From assembly GCF_001185345.1 (NCBI RefSeq), contig NZ_KQ236747.1, forward strand, positions 208,073 through 272,072: DNA of 64,000 bases, read 5' to 3'. The position numbers were made by a program, and so were the translations under genes. Shown here in pieces: positions 50,801 to 58,056 of this stretch. The stretch comes from Dorea sp. D27 (GTDB lineage Bacteria > Bacillota > Clostridia > Lachnospirales > Lachnospiraceae). The first letter of the stretch is position 1, and every line of letters starts with the position of its first letter. The notes beneath the pieces are model-generated. The model made no database searches. It saw only the letters and a program-made list of their open reading frames with translations, and was not told the origin of the DNA.

Positions 50801-53800
50801 AAATGGGAAGGCATTTGTGGTGCTGGCGTGGGAGCAGCCGGGTGAGGATGACTACCGTCTTGCGAAGGAGTATGAGGTCTTTTGGAAGAACACCGGGGCA
50901 GATGCGGCGGATTACCAGTCTGCGGGCAAGGTGGAGTCTCTGAAGCAGAACTTTATGATGATTACAGGACTGGAGCCTGGTACAACTTACGATTTCGCAT
51001 TTCAGGCGCTTGGATGGAATAAGCCGGATGGAGGCAGGACCCGGCCCATAACTGCCACCACAGCGAAGGCCAGCACGCTTTCGATTAGCAATTCTTTGAA
51101 GCCGGAGGATGTGTATGCGGAGCCGATGGACGGCCAGATTCAGGCATCGCTCGAGGCGCAGGCTGTGGACACAGATTCTAATAATACCATCTCTTACCAG
51201 TGGCAGAGATATGTGGTGGGGGAGAGTCAGGACTATCTGGGCGAGTGGGAAGATATGTCCGGTATGTCGGGCGGGACGCGTTCATATGAGAGCGTTGTGT
51301 GTCCGCTTAGTCTGCCAGAGGCGGAGGCGGACGGTGCAAAATACCGCTGTGTTTTCACTTCTAAACCGGAGGGTGCGCCTCACAGCGCTCATGTACAGCG
51401 TGTGGTGTCCCGGACGGCAACGGTGCATGTCGGTAAGGATCCTCGTTTTTCCGTATCCCTTTCGGCAGAGGGAACGGGAGATGGCGGGGTGGGCGGCAGT
51501 GAGCTGCTGCGGGAACGTACAGGTGCGTATTTTCTGCCTGCCGGCAGGAAGGTAAACTTGAAGGCGGAGGTGTCCAAGAAGGATGCTGCGGCTGTCAGCG
51601 ACGGAACCATTTCCCTCTTTTACCGAAAGGACGGTGGTGAGGAAAAAGTGCTGAAAGAAGGCCTTACACCGTCGGCTGGCGAGGCGACGTATGAGTGGGA
51701 GCCTGAGGAGACGGGCTACTATGATTTGACTGCTGTTTATATTGCACCGGGAGGCGGTGCGGCGACAGGGATAGATGACTCCCGGGGTGCTGGCGTGCAG
51801 CCGTCGGCTGCCGGGCTGACGGAAACGCCGGAGGGCGAACCAGCAGGTACAGCTGGGAACACGCCGGAGGGCGAGACAGCGGATACAGTCGGGAATATGC
51901 CAGAGAGCGAGACAGCGGATGCGGTCGGAACTACGCCGGAGGGCGAATCAGCAGGTACAGCCGGGAACACGCCGGAGGGTGAGACAGCAGGCACGGGAGC
52001 GAATACGCCGGAGAGCGAGTCGGCAGATACGGCCGGTAACACGCCGGAGAGCGGGGCGAATGCTGCATCTGGTACGAATGGGGCGGACAGTGCGCTGGCT
52101 GCAAGTGCTGTGAACGGGCAGCATATAGCTGTGTCTGAGCCGGTGTCTCTGCATGTGGGAACGATTCGGGACGAGGTGTATGTTATCCGTTATGAGCTGA
52201 ACGGAGGGGAAAATAACGCAAAGAACCTCCCTGCCATCGGACGGAATGCTGTGCCGCGTGTGCTTGCAGAGCCGACCCGTGTGGGCGCTGCGTTTGAGGG
52301 ATGGTATGAGGATGCAGGATTTACAAAGAAGGTGGAGGCTCTTGAGCCGGAGCATATCGGGAATGCAATAGGCGGTAAAGGCGGGCCGTATGTACTCTAC
52401 GCAAAATGGAAGGCCGTGGAGTATAAGGTCGACTATGAACTGGACGGTGGAACGAACCATCCGGATAACCCGGACAAATACACGCTGCTCGACGGCATCA
52501 CCCTATGCGATCCGGAAAAAACGGGCTACCGTTTCATGGGCTGGTATTTTGAAAGCAGCAACCCGTCCGGCGTGGACGTGGATAAGTCAACGGCTGTTTA
52601 TTCCTTGCCGCTTTTGGACAAAAAAGGCGGATGGGTGGCTGCAGACCTGACTTTGCGCGCCAAGTGGGAGGCTATCGAATACCCCATCACCTACCACACC
52701 ATGCTTGCGGCGGGCAAGGGTGAAAACCCGGACAGGTATACTGTGGAAGATAAGGTGAAGTTGAAAGAGGCGGATTACGCAGGCCGTTATGGCTTCGAGT
52801 CCGCCGGCTGGTATACGGACAGGGAGTTTAAAGAACCGATCGACACGATAGGCCCGGGAAGGACCGGTCCCCTTGACCTGTATGCCAAGCCGAACTTCAC
52901 GGCCAGAATCGTCTGGTTTGATGCGATGGGAGGTGTATATGGAGGCGAGAATCCGACGTATATTCAACAGGGTAGTATGGTAGGGATTAGCCTGGGCAAT
53001 GCCGAGCGCCAGGGATTTGAATTTAATGTCTGGAGCGAGAAGGCTATCATGAAGGACGGCGAGTGGGTGGCGGACTTGGACGCGCCTCTACACCATGCAG
53101 GCTTCCCCTTTGCTCCAACGAATCAGTTTTGCACGCTGTACGCCGCATGGAATCCACTCCCCGGGCAAGTGGAGATACAGTGGCTCAATCCGGTGAACGG
53201 AGAGGAGATTGATTGGAACTATGGCGTAAAGGGAACAAATATAGAAGAGCCCAAATCCACCCCATCGTGTTACGGTTATGCGTTTGACGGTAAGTGGTAC
53301 AAGGACAAGGAGCTCACTAAGCAGTGGAATTTCGACAATGATGTGGTTCCTGCGGACACAGGAGATACGTTAACGCTGTACGCGGGATTCCGGGAAGCAT
53401 ATTATACGGTTGCCTTTGAGCCAAATGGAGGTTCAGCAGTGCCTAAGCAGCAGGTGCAAGAAGGGAAAGTAGTGAGAAAGCCCAAGGATCCGGTCAAACA
53501 AAACGAGATTTTTCTTGGCTGGTACGAGGACGATGTGCTTACCATGCCATATGATTTTACCTCAGAGCTGCAGAATGATATCACGCTGTACGCCAAGTGG
53601 CGCGGCCGCGGGCCCATAAAGTCCGATCCAGGTGACAATAAGATTCTCGGTATAGAGGATGGCCGGACATACGCTATTGGCTCTGTGCTCGATTTCACGG
53701 CAGCCGGCACAGGCATGGACAATAATTTCCCGATAGAGGACGATGAACGGTACGTTCCGAGAAGCTGGTCGGTGAATCCGTCCGGCACCTGGAGCGCAGC

Positions 53801-54125
53801 ACCGTATGCGGCTTCATTTGACACAAAGGATATGGCGCTTGGGAAGCATAAGCTTACGGTGACTTTTGGGCTTGAACGGTATGAAAACGGTGCCTGGAAA
53901 GAAAAGGATAATCAGTCAGAAACTGAGATATCGTTTGTACTTGCAGAAGATGTACCTGAGCCCGGCGGGGAACCATCGTCTACGCATGGGGGAAAACCTG
54001 GGGACGCATCGCGCACAGGAGACGAGAATGCTCCGTGGCTATGGGCGCTGTTGGCGGCAGCTGCCCTTATGGGCGGCGGTGTGCTGGTAATCGTGAAAAG
54101 ACGTGGCCGTAAGAAACGGCGCTGA
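47841..54125 (+). CDS. Giant cell-surface protein with InlB B-repeats
   Basis: A protein of about 2,094 residues. A signal peptide (1-33) is followed by an N-terminal region with FG-GAP-like turns (DYDGNGVDELAVYVP near 248). Next are a Gly/Ser/Val-alternating beta-rich domain (about 652-955), an FN3 domain (972-1075), two Ig-like domains (1077-1310), seven 12-residue TPEGE repeats (1329-1412), several InlB B-repeats (WYxD...YAKW, about 1444-1925) and a last globular domain. The tail is SRTGDENAPWLWALL, then a membrane helix and KRRGRKKRR: a degenerate sortase signal without a clear LPxTG. It is probably an adhesin. Confidence 0.9.
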   Translation: MRRIKEHYRWPALLLCVCMLAGLSPFTGETFAQKGEDSGNVQNSAAVPDNALADDAYKDFGFQSLPDQEAFSSSEHPLDGFEGTAMSQLYVGYMNKEKSQKGKYAVYNTMSSRSKEGAKISGNGASGYLDAAPVSPASDYADINAGGPVESGDYRTLNSVSLDMGSNSDGSGGKREVICESILLTGKERNVKGAKKTSWLCVRTLVHSGNGYKPAGIRYVKLAKDNKSMGDMDVRAAQGLNALTAGDYDGNGVDELAVYVPSFTEPYIQLYTIGEDGSITEGTKIILNELAAVNDPQQYRFSFTGWNLPIVNLTTATLSREVTKKDSLVISTCLPRSNAKAYKGRSQLPALAVYEQDAGRMKQTYLDHLSYGSYYMRFPATVEADLNATGTHELVIAGYVDTWTDTNNQELKKQPFQKYCVNMLVYDKDTKSYKMTYSKPLEYTPENDVKKVMAADSGYAMSEPVALAAAALSEVTDNDYLFLEGAVLSFREAAGVKKDDTEQERLLAGSLVKHMEMSMKPSEVTVSHAVSGRFAADHPGSEQIALVWNDNYHNPNAVADCNLTWIWMDGANNVVQQDTNYQYLKGRDADGSGTFLTLSKVNDTANRAVYRYKDKQYGYSAPNALMSLPAIPYWKELPYGNGVGDVFFSVGNELEGSAGGSLSVSAGVTGSITAMMGAGMAGNKVIGGLEVDMDAAFEQSVSLQAGLSVGNTQTYSAPGDKNHVLAYVTPMVTYEYEVWVPAFEVTQETAKEYKRLTGSDVLKNEDGAVYKVGDTVPAGWYSYNMHVPYSPTYTLLTMEQYNEAYTKHGLGTGKIDMSAYDFTVGDPTTYKKEFKDIPHYDPALKMVSHPKDVIDGDTTNGIEFDAGASVSGSVTAGLKVSGSVLAKVEGEVNFFGAGKLEGSVGQTGGIGESITGEVGFTVSIGTGATINPLPKGYGDYSFQTTMGVWPCAGHGSLLTTGFIVEEKAYIPPLPPENPYVYETGMQENGKAFVVLAWEQPGEDDYRLAKEYEVFWKNTGADAADYQSAGKVESLKQNFMMITGLEPGTTYDFAFQALGWNKPDGGRTRPITATTAKASTLSISNSLKPEDVYAEPMDGQIQASLEAQAVDTDSNNTISYQWQRYVVGESQDYLGEWEDMSGMSGGTRSYESVVCPLSLPEAEADGAKYRCVFTSKPEGAPHSAHVQRVVSRTATVHVGKDPRFSVSLSAEGTGDGGVGGSELLRERTGAYFLPAGRKVNLKAEVSKKDAAAVSDGTISLFYRKDGGEEKVLKEGLTPSAGEATYEWEPEETGYYDLTAVYIAPGGGAATGIDDSRGAGVQPSAAGLTETPEGEPAGTAGNTPEGETADTVGNMPESETADAVGTTPEGESAGTAGNTPEGETAGTGANTPESESADTAGNTPESGANAASGTNGADSALAASAVNGQHIAVSEPVSLHVGTIRDEVYVIRYELNGGENNAKNLPAIGRNAVPRVLAEPTRVGAAFEGWYEDAGFTKKVEALEPEHIGNAIGGKGGPYVLYAKWKAVEYKVDYELDGGTNHPDNPDKYTLLDGITLCDPEKTGYRFMGWYFESSNPSGVDVDKSTAVYSLPLLDKKGGWVAADLTLRAKWEAIEYPITYHTMLAAGKGENPDRYTVEDKVKLKEADYAGRYGFESAGWYTDREFKEPIDTIGPGRTGPLDLYAKPNFTARIVWFDAMGGVYGGENPTYIQQGSMVGISLGNAERQGFEFNVWSEKAIMKDGEWVADLDAPLHHAGFPFAPTNQFCTLYAAWNPLPGQVEIQWLNPVNGEEIDWNYGVKGTNIEEPKSTPSCYGYAFDGKWYKDKELTKQWNFDNDVVPADTGDTLTLYAGFREAYYTVAFEPNGGSAVPKQQVQEGKVVRKPKDPVKQNEIFLGWYEDDVLTMPYDFTSELQNDITLYAKWRGRGPIKSDPGDNKILGIEDGRTYAIGSVLDFTAAGTGMDNNFPIEDDERYVPRSWSVNPSGTWSAAPYAASFDTKDMALGKHKLTVTFGLERYENGAWKEKDNQSETEISFVLAEDVPEPGGEPSSTHGGKPGDASRTGDENAPWLWALLAAAALMGGGVLVIVKRRGRKKRR
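51825..52076 (+). repeat. Seven tandem 36-bp repeats inside the surface protein
   Basis: Each unit encodes 12 residues of the form TPEGE-x-A-x-T-x-G-N. Units differ at a few bases, and the last is partly degenerate. The stretch is a flexible Ala/Gly/Thr/Glu stalk, likely to vary in copy number between strains. Confidence 0.92.
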
Positions 54126-54144
54126 TAGATGAGAAAAGCTTGAA

Positions 54145-54175
54145 CAGGGGGGCCTTCTTCTTAAGGGCCCCCCTG
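54145..54175 (+). terminator. Terminator-like hairpin after the surface protein gene
   Basis: CAGGGGGGCCTT with AAGGGCCCCCCTG, one bulge, very GC-rich and only a weak T-run. Confidence 0.7.
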
Positions 54176-54211
54176 CTGTTCGGATATACCGGTATGTCTT
54201 CGATGGGAGGG

Positions 54212-54538
54212 CTAGCCTGTCTGAGACAGATAGTTGTAGAGAATATCGATGAATTCTCCGTTTGCCGGCTTCTGTTTCAGCTTGTACCCGGCAATTTTAA
54301 TCAGAAGTTCGCGGTTTCCTTTGTACCAGCAGTTTGATATGGCAGTGCGGATACAGTGCTCTACGTTGTCCCTGGAAGTGCCGAAGTGTTCTGCGATATC
54401 TACATACAGCGTCTTGTAGACAGAGAGCAGGTATTCTTCACTTGATAGACAGAGCTGCAGCGCGTAGAGGAGGAAATGGAATCCCTTCAGCGTGGACCTT
54501 ACACCGAGCTTCAATAATAGTATTCTTATCTTTTGCAT
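54212..54538 (-). CDS. Stand-alone Spo0A C-terminal DNA-binding domain protein
   Basis: A 108-residue protein matching the sporulation output domain of Spo0A: LGVRSTLKGFHFLLYALQLCL, then LLSVYKTLYVDIAEHFGTSRDNVEHCIRTAISNCW. There is no receiver domain. It could compete with or substitute for Spo0A at 0A boxes, or act as a constitutive regulator. The start follows AGGAGG. The gene is convergent with the surface protein. Confidence 0.85.
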   Translation of the reverse strand: MQKIRILLLKLGVRSTLKGFHFLLYALQLCLSSEEYLLSVYKTLYVDIAEHFGTSRDNVEHCIRTAISNCWYKGNRELLIKIAGYKLKQKPANGEFIDILYNYLSQTG

Positions 54539-54809
54539 AATGCCTCCTTGTGACCTTACGGATATATTGTAATCAATACATGATCAAAAGGAGGATAGCG
54601 GACATAAACAGACATTAATAAGTCATAAACGACGATAACAGACGATAACAGAAATGTTACTATATAAAGACAACAATCTCCCCAGATGCAGGTATATAAA
54701 CATATATAATATTTAACAGACAAAAATCTGCAATTTGCAGTTGAGTACAGATTAATACTAGGGTAGTACTTTATAATAATCAATATATAGATAGAGGGTG
54801 GTGATTCCG
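54539..54809. other. AT-rich intergenic region with small repeats
   Basis: It contains GACGATAACA in two tandem copies, CTGCAATTTGCAG, the dyad TACTA GGG TAGTA (54756-54768) and a TATAAT at 54772-54777. No gene was found. The dyad next to the -10 is a likely operator for the following small gene. Confidence 0.5.
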
Positions 54810-54832
54810 ATGTACTGGTATTTGGAAGTGTT

Positions 54833-55396
54833 ATGACAGCAAATGCCCAGGAGTCTGATACGGAGGACAGCATTGCCGCCTTAGCACAAGAGGCAGCGGC
54901 AAGAACTACTGAGAACTATCTGATAATTAAAGATATAGAGACTGGTGAAGAAACAAGAATAAACCTTGGAGATTCTGTGGTGACAGTTGAGAACATTGGA
55001 AATGGTATCAGAGTAACCGATACTGTTGATTTAGAAGAAGCGTTAGGAAAAATTCCAATGCCAATGATTGATCAAAGTGTTGCCAATACATTATCAGGAT
55101 GGCGGGGAACTGTCTCAATTACCTATACAGATGACGGAACATGGGCAAGTTTAAATTATATAACGGGAAATTGGAGAAGAGTTAGTGGATCTTATAATAT
55201 GACGAATGCAGGTGCTACGTATGGGCAGTCTCTAGAGACAAATTCCCGTAGCGCATCTACTACTTTTGGATCTCAATTCAGTGCCAATACCACATGGCCT
55301 AAGGGGAAATATGGTAGAGGTCATTTCTTGGGTGGAAATATTAGTGGCCGTGTTAATGGGAAAATTATTACTGTTGTCTGCAATCATAATCTTTAA
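54833..55396 (+). CDS. Small secreted-type protein with a damaged signal peptide
   Basis: A 187-residue protein of unknown function. The N-terminus MTANA-QES looks like the end of a signal peptide. The same frame upstream reads DVLVFGSV but has no start codon before a TAG at 54788-54790, so the charged start and half of the hydrophobic core are missing. An eight-codon frame (54810-54836) ends on the ATGA overlap and could couple translation. The body has an NTLSGWRGTVSIT-type beta-rich domain. Confidence 0.65.
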   Translation: MTANAQESDTEDSIAALAQEAAARTTENYLIIKDIETGEETRINLGDSVVTVENIGNGIRVTDTVDLEEALGKIPMPMIDQSVANTLSGWRGTVSITYTDDGTWASLNYITGNWRRVSGSYNMTNAGATYGQSLETNSRSASTTFGSQFSANTTWPKGKYGRGHFLGGNISGRVNGKIITVVCNHNL

Positions 55397-55417
55397 GGAT
55401 ATTAAAGGAGCATATAG

Positions 55418-55675
55418 ATGAAGAATAAAAAGCGTTTAATTCAAACGGAATCTTTAGAGTATGTTTTAAAAATCAAAAATATATTAAGCGATAACAATAT
55501 ACAATATACGGATCGCATAAAAGCAGGTAATGGATTGGGACAGTTCTTTGCATTATTGCTTGTCAGCGGCAGAGGCAGTTATGGGTTAAACGATGAACAC
55601 ACGCAGCATTATTCCATTTATGTGCATGAAGAAAAATATGAACAGGCAATGGAGCTTATCCACAAACTTGATTAA
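55418..55675 (+). CDS. DUF2007-like small protein
   Basis: An 85-residue protein with the alternating pattern of the small putative signal-transducing family (VLKIKNILSDNNIQY, then HYSIYVHEEKYEQAMELIHKL). It lies 21 nt behind the previous gene, with its own GGAGC-type ribosome site, and ends before a terminator. Function unknown. Confidence 0.75.
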   Translation: MKNKKRLIQTESLEYVLKIKNILSDNNIQYTDRIKAGNGLGQFFALLLVSGRGSYGLNDEHTQHYSIYVHEEKYEQAMELIHKLD

Positions 55676-55737
55676 CGTGATATATAACGGAAACAGCAAG
55701 TGACAAACATGTTTTCTAATCTGACCGGATATTCCAG

Positions 55738-55770
55738 GTCCCGGAGCTTAAAACTCCGGGACTTTTCTTT
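55738..55770 (+). terminator. Intrinsic terminator
   Basis: GTCCCGGAG with CTCCGGGAC, a 7 nt loop and TTTTCTTT. Confidence 0.92.
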
Positions 55771-55847
55771 GCGCGGTATGGTATAATACAAGAATCAGAC
55801 GGTGGACAAAGGGCACAATAACAGATAATGAGGAAAGGGGTTTGGCT

Positions 55848-56552
55848 ATGTCGGATAAGATTCTGATCGTTGATGATGAAAAGGATATCGTAGACCTGCT
55901 GGAAGAGACATTATGTATGGATGGCTCCTATGAGATACGGAGAGCTTACACCGGTGGAGACGCGTTACGTATCTGTAACGAGTTCGCGCCGGATGTTATC
56001 CTATTGGATATCATGCTTCCCGATATCGACGGTCTGGAAGTATGCCGACAGATTCGAGGCTTTTCCTATTGCTCTATCTTGTTCCTGTCTTCCAGGGATG
56101 ATGATATTGACAAGATTCTGGGCCTGTCAGGCGGAGGTGATGACTATATCACGAAACCATTCAGCCCCAGGGAAGTAGCGTTTCGTGTCAGGGCACAGCT
56201 GCGCAGACAGAAGTATCAGGGCCATGTGCAGGAACAGCCGGAGAAATACCTGGCTGCGGGCAGGCTGATGATAGACCGTGAGGGCTGCCGGGTGCTCAAA
56301 GACGGGAAAGAGCTGGAACTAACCGGCCGGGAATTCCTTCTGCTGTCGTACATGGCTGAAAATGCCGGAAGAATCATCAGCAAGGAACAATTGTATGAAC
56401 AGGTGTGGGGGGAATACAGCAGCATCTGTGACAACACGATTATGGTCCATATACGGCATATACGTGAGAAGATAGAAGATAACCCATCTGACCCACGAAT
56501 GCTTGTCACGATTAAAGGGCTGGGATATAAGTTAAAGAAAAGGACTGATTAG
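55848..56552 (+). CDS. OmpR-family response regulator
   Basis: A 234-residue regulator with receiver acids D9/D10, phospho-acceptor D54 (LLDIMLPD) and DDYITKPFS, then a winged-helix output ending VTIKGLGYKL. The start at 55848 follows AAAGGGG; a TTG two codons upstream is less well placed. It precedes the kinase gene directly and the FtsX-type ABC genes further on. Confidence 0.95.
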   Translation: MSDKILIVDDEKDIVDLLEETLCMDGSYEIRRAYTGGDALRICNEFAPDVILLDIMLPDIDGLEVCRQIRGFSYCSILFLSSRDDDIDKILGLSGGGDDYITKPFSPREVAFRVRAQLRRQKYQGHVQEQPEKYLAAGRLMIDREGCRVLKDGKELELTGREFLLLSYMAENAGRIISKEQLYEQVWGEYSSICDNTIMVHIRHIREKIEDNPSDPRMLVTIKGLGYKLKKRTD

Positions 56553-57962
56553 ATGAACAAATCCGGATACCGTACGAGCCTGCATATCTATAGTATGTTT
56601 CTGTTCTCCCTGTCCGGGATACTGGTAATAGCGGCGGTGCTCTTTTTTATGCTGATAACTGTCAGAAAGGCAGATGGAACTGTTGTCAGGAGCGACTGGC
56701 CGGAACGTTTTACTAAAACGTTCGAGGAGCAGATTATCTTTATCGAAGACGAGCCTCAGTTAAAACAGTCCGGCATAGAGCTGCTGCAGAGAGAGCAGCT
56801 CGGAATCCAGATCTTAGATCAGGATGGAATAGAACAATACAGCTACAGAAAGCCGGAACAGGCCGCCGCATGCTATACTGCCTCAGATCTGATGGCTATA
56901 TACAGGGACGGGCATCTGACGGACAGAAAAGAGGCATCGCTTGTAGGGGAACTTACAGACAGCAATTACACATACATCATTCATTTTCCGACAGTGGTCA
57001 CAAAGGTCACGATGCAGTTGAGTGGAGAGCACTTTATAAAAGGCAGGACAATAGTATTGGTGCTTGGCAGCATATTGTTTGGCGTAATCATCATATCCGG
57101 TATGGCATACGGCTATTGGATGACGCGGATGATGGGACGCGTCACGGATGCTGTCACGGCTATTGCCCGGCGTTCCTATATATCTGTTGAGGATGAAGGA
57201 ATATTCAGCGATATATATGGCAGTCTGAACCGGCTGGATGCAGAGATTAAGAGCAGTGACCGTCTCCGGGAGCAGACGGAAAAGATGCGGGGGGAATGGA
57301 TAGCTAACATCACCCACGATCTGAAGACGCCCTTGTCTCCGGTGAAAGGCTATGCGGAAATCATGCATGAGGACAGTGGTACGGATAGGATAGGGCGGCA
57401 TAAGAGGTACGCTGCAATCATATTAAAAAATGTCTCTTACATGGAGCGGCTTCTGGATGACCTGAAGCTGACGTACCGGCTGGAGAGTGGAACAGTACTG
57501 CCGGACAGGCAGAGGATTGATTTCGTCCGTTTTCTGAAGGAAACGGCCATCGATATAAAGAACACTCCGGAGTATGAACACCGCAGCATCCAGATACAGA
57601 CCGCAAAAGAAAACATCTATTATTCTTTTGACAGGATGCTGTTCAGACGAGCGTTCAGCAACCTCATTATCAATGCCTGCATCCATGGGGGCGAGGATGC
57701 CGAGATTACGATAGGCGTGGAGGACGGACGGAACGAGATACAGGTTATCGTGTCGGACAATGGGGCCGGTATGTCTGAGGAGGATTCGAAAAGGCTGTTT
57801 CAGAGATATTACCGCGGCACGGATACGGATGAAAAACCGGAAGGGACCGGCCTGGGACTGGCGATAGCAAAGAGTATCATAGAGAGCCATGGAGGGACCA
57901 TCGCGGTCCGCAGCGCACCGGGGGAAGGGACAGATATAAGGATTATATTTAAGGTTAATTAA
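56553..57962 (+). CDS. Sensor histidine kinase
   Basis: A 469-residue kinase with helices at about residues 15-37 and 165-187, enclosing an extracellular domain of about 125 residues. It has the phospho-acceptor H255 (NITHDLKTPLSPV), N box FSNLIINACIHGG, and G boxes DNGAGMSEED and EGTGLGLAIAKS. The larger outside domain, compared with the kinase at 23243, suggests that it senses an extracellular ligand. The ABC exporter downstream is its likely target. Confidence 0.95.
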   Translation: MNKSGYRTSLHIYSMFLFSLSGILVIAAVLFFMLITVRKADGTVVRSDWPERFTKTFEEQIIFIEDEPQLKQSGIELLQREQLGIQILDQDGIEQYSYRKPEQAAACYTASDLMAIYRDGHLTDRKEASLVGELTDSNYTYIIHFPTVVTKVTMQLSGEHFIKGRTIVLVLGSILFGVIIISGMAYGYWMTRMMGRVTDAVTAIARRSYISVEDEGIFSDIYGSLNRLDAEIKSSDRLREQTEKMRGEWIANITHDLKTPLSPVKGYAEIMHEDSGTDRIGRHKRYAAIILKNVSYMERLLDDLKLTYRLESGTVLPDRQRIDFVRFLKETAIDIKNTPEYEHRSIQIQTAKENIYYSFDRMLFRRAFSNLIINACIHGGEDAEITIGVEDGRNEIQVIVSDNGAGMSEEDSKRLFQRYYRGTDTDEKPEGTGLGLAIAKSIIESHGGTIAVRSAPGEGTDIRIIFKVN

Positions 57963-57985
57963 GGCAGGGTACAAGTAGGATTAAG

Positions 57986-58026
57986 GCTGGCAGGTTATCA
58001 TTTTATCATGATAGCTGTCAGCTTTT
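57986..58026 (+). terminator. Terminator between the kinase and the FtsX-type gene
   Basis: GCTGGCAGGTTATCA (57986-58000) with TGATAGCTGTCAGC (58009-58022), imperfect, then TTTT. The ABC genes could be expressed by readthrough or from an unseen promoter. Confidence 0.72.
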
Positions 58027-58056
58027 CCTATGACTTGAAAAGAAAGAAGGTGCGTT

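Noticed and set aside
51825..52076. Regular 36-bp repeats resembling a CRISPR array
   Set aside because: They lie inside an open coding frame, have no unique spacers and encode a Thr/Pro/Glu stalk.
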